Assembly (NCBI GenBank): GCA_020631175.1
Contig: JAHDHT010000085.1
Span: forward strand, 1-7,170
Direction: 5' to 3'
DNA length: 7,170 nt
Source: Chitinophagales bacterium
GTDB taxonomy: Bacteria > Bacteroidota > Bacteroidia > Chitinophagales > JAHDHT01
The position numbers and the translations under genes are program-made. Every line of letters starts with the position of its first letter. The first letter of the stretch is position 1. Positions 5,648 through 7,170 of the stretch are shown piece by piece. The notes under the pieces were generated by a model. It was not told the DNA's origin, ran no database searches, and was given only the letters and a program-made list of their open reading frames with translations.

Positions 5648-7170
5648 ATGAAACAAACTAGCCTAAATATTCAATGGCATAAGTATGTCATTGTATTTCT
5701 ATGCACCTTTGCATATACAATTCAACTTACAGCAAACGATATTTCCGGTTACGTATTCCTGGATGCTGATCAAAGCGGAACTTTTAACGCCGTTGATCAG
5801 GCTCAGCCTGTAGTAAATGTTTTCTTATATGCAGATTCAGATGGTAATGGTCTCTTTGATCCTAACCTTGATATGCTGATCGAAACAGATATTACCAATG
5901 GTATGGGTTTCTATCAATTCACTACACAACCTGCGGGAGACTTCTTCATTACCTATGATATTGCTGATATTGGTCCAAACCCAATTTTAACAACAAATAC
6001 GGTTGTATATCAATCTTTAGCTACAGCAGGCAATACAATTAATATTGATTTTGGCTATCAAGGCGAATCAGTGGCTTGTTACACAATTTCTGATATTCAA
6101 AATTCACTTTATTTATTCAATCGATTTAGTGGTACAACAGAATTAGTGGGTAATACAGGTGCTGCTTCTCCTGAAGCAATGACCTTAAGCACCGAAACAG
6201 GATTAATGTACGTTTCGGATGATGCGCAGTTCGGGACAGTAGATCTTGTTACAGGTATGTTTACTCCGGTTGGTCCAAATGAATATACATCCGGTACCTT
6301 AGCGACAGGCGCTGCAGGCCCTTTAGCTTTAATTGATGTTGTTGGATTTGCTTTTAATCCCTGTGAAGGAGGTGTTTTATATGCCGTTTCAGATCCTTCC
6401 GATTCAAATTTAGATGCTCAAAAACTTTTTGTAGTTGATGTAACTACCGGAACCTATGTACCCAATTATTTTGGTGTTGGTTTTGATTATCTTGAAGTAA
6501 CCGGACAATTTGTTGGTAATATGGATTGCCTTGCTTTTGATCAGGTTACTTGTACTATGTATGCTGTATCTCAAGATGATGCAACTGGAATAGCATATTT
6601 AGGGACAATTGATTTGACAACTGGAGCATGGACTACTTTAGGTCCTGTACCTACTGATGTAGAAGGGCTTTCTTTTGATAACAATGGATCATTATATGCC
6701 ACCACAGGTACCGGTGGTCCTCCTGAGACTGATAATAGCGTTTATTTAATCAATCAGGCAGACGGATCGGTGATACAACAGGTAATTGACCTTGATCCAA
6801 TAACGGGTGATGGAGATTATGAAGCTTCTGAATGTTTTACAAAAGATTTTAATAGAAAACCAATAGCTCAAAATGATACCATTTGTGTTTTTGCTTGTAA
6901 TGGTGGAGTTTTAGATGTTCAGGAAAATGATATCGATCTGGACAATACTGATGTATTAATAACAAGTATATTAATGAACCCGGTATTAGGTTCAGCTTCA
7001 GTAAATGCTGATGGACAATCAATCGATTACACAGCATTTGCACCTTTTGAAGATTTTGATTCACTGGCATATATTATTTGTGATAACGGAACTCCAATTT
7101 CAACTTGTGATACCGCTATGGCTTACATAGAATTTTGTAATTTATTATTTACAAGCGTAGATGCTTTCGT
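5648..7170 (+). CDS. Exported multidomain surface protein: SdrD B-like domain, beta-propeller-like repeats, Ig/cadherin-like domain (3' truncated by window edge)
   Basis: The frame is open from the ATG at 5648 to the right edge, giving 507 full codons. Residues 1-29 form a signal peptide: hydrophobic core YVIVFLCTFAYTI and a cut after LTA. Residues 31-137 match SdrD B-like/Cna-B-type domains (ISGYVFLDADQSG), with a second Asp-rich, possibly calcium-binding loop, YADSDGNGLFD. Residues about 143-397 carry four to five propeller-type blades with recurring VDxxTG strands and a closing LYAVSD/MYVSD strand. Residues about 404-497 resemble Ig/cadherin-like modules (KPIAQNDT, LDVQENDIDLDN, YIICDNG). 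Asp-Thr/Ser motifs that could be Bacteroidota O-glycosylation sites occur at 410, 471 and 488. A T9SS tail is expected beyond the window but not seen. An in-frame ATG at 5594 would add 18 residues before the signal peptide and is less likely. No clear Shine-Dalgarno site precedes 5648, which is common in this phylum. The role is probably adhesion or cell-surface structure; the ligand is unknown. Confidence 0.88.
   Translation, partial: MKQTSLNIQWHKYVIVFLCTFAYTIQLTANDISGYVFLDADQSGTFNAVDQAQPVVNVFLYADSDGNGLFDPNLDMLIETDITNGMGFYQFTTQPAGDFFITYDIADIGPNPILTTNTVVYQSLATAGNTINIDFGYQGESVACYTISDIQNSLYLFNRFSGTTELVGNTGAASPEAMTLSTETGLMYVSDDAQFGTVDLVTGMFTPVGPNEYTSGTLATGAAGPLALIDVVGFAFNPCEGGVLYAVSDPSDSNLDAQKLFVVDVTTGTYVPNYFGVGFDYLEVTGQFVGNMDCLAFDQVTCTMYAVSQDDATGIAYLGTIDLTTGAWTTLGPVPTDVEGLSFDNNGSLYATTGTGGPPETDNSVYLINQADGSVIQQVIDLDPITGDGDYEASECFTKDFNRKPIAQNDTICVFACNGGVLDVQENDIDLDNTDVLITSILMNPVLGSASVNADGQSIDYTAFAPFEDFDSLAYIICDNGTPISTCDTAMAYIEFCNLLFTSVDAF
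6074..6838 (+). repeat. Beta-propeller-like repeats within the last gene
   Basis: Residues 143-397 show a recurring pattern: a strand such as LFVVDVTTGTY, GTVDLVTGMF or GTIDLTTGAW, then V/L-G, then a xGLSF/CLAFD strand, and a closing LYAVSD, MYAVSQD or LYATTG strand. Four clear copies and a partial fifth (VYLINQADGS) are visible. The spacing of 40-60 residues suits propeller blades. The fold is inferred from this pattern. Confidence 0.6.

Noticed and set aside
6849..7070. Minus-strand open frame of 73 codons near the right edge
   Set aside because: It lies opposite the Ig/cadherin-like domain of a continuous plus-strand frame that runs to the edge.

Overview
The window comes from a member of the Bacteroidota, probably a free-living gliding or environmental lineage of the Flavobacteriia/Cytophagia type. 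I cannot name a genus. The evidence is two proteins ending in type IX secretion system (T9SS) type A sorting tails, SprB-like repeats, TAnnTTTG-type promoter boxes, and AT-rich DNA with strong use of A/T-ending codons. All genes are on the + strand.

Layout: (1) 1-1224 is the 3' part of a large secreted repeat protein with a T9SS tail; its start lies off the window. A perfect 13-bp inverted repeat follows it. (2) 1331-3685 is a complete, tandem paralogous protein of 784 residues: a signal peptide, three Cys-patterned modules of about 190 residues, a linker domain and a T9SS tail. A classic intrinsic terminator closes it. (3) 3846-5459 is a complete ATP-dependent phosphoenolpyruvate carboxykinase (pckA) with all catalytic motifs intact. 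(4) 5648-7170 is the 5' part of another exported multidomain protein: signal peptide, SdrD B-like domain, beta-propeller-like repeats, then an Ig/cadherin-like domain. It is still open at the right edge.

How the genes relate: the first two are a duplicated pair of predicted cell-surface or secreted adhesin-like proteins. They share the module, the linker and the tail, but each appears to be its own transcription unit. The third exported protein is built from different domains but probably reaches the surface in the same way. pckA is a housekeeping enzyme of the PEP/oxaloacetate node, with its own upstream terminator and candidate promoter, so it is a neighbour and not a functional partner. 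There are no gene-free stretches over 300 bases; the gaps of 106, 160 and 188 bases hold the hairpins and promoter candidates listed. I see no RNA genes, mobile elements or CRISPR.

The least explained content is the two-part module repeated in the paralogous pair: an N-terminal half with variable cysteines fused to a SprB-like half. It looks like a surface-adhesin building block and not a new enzymatic system.
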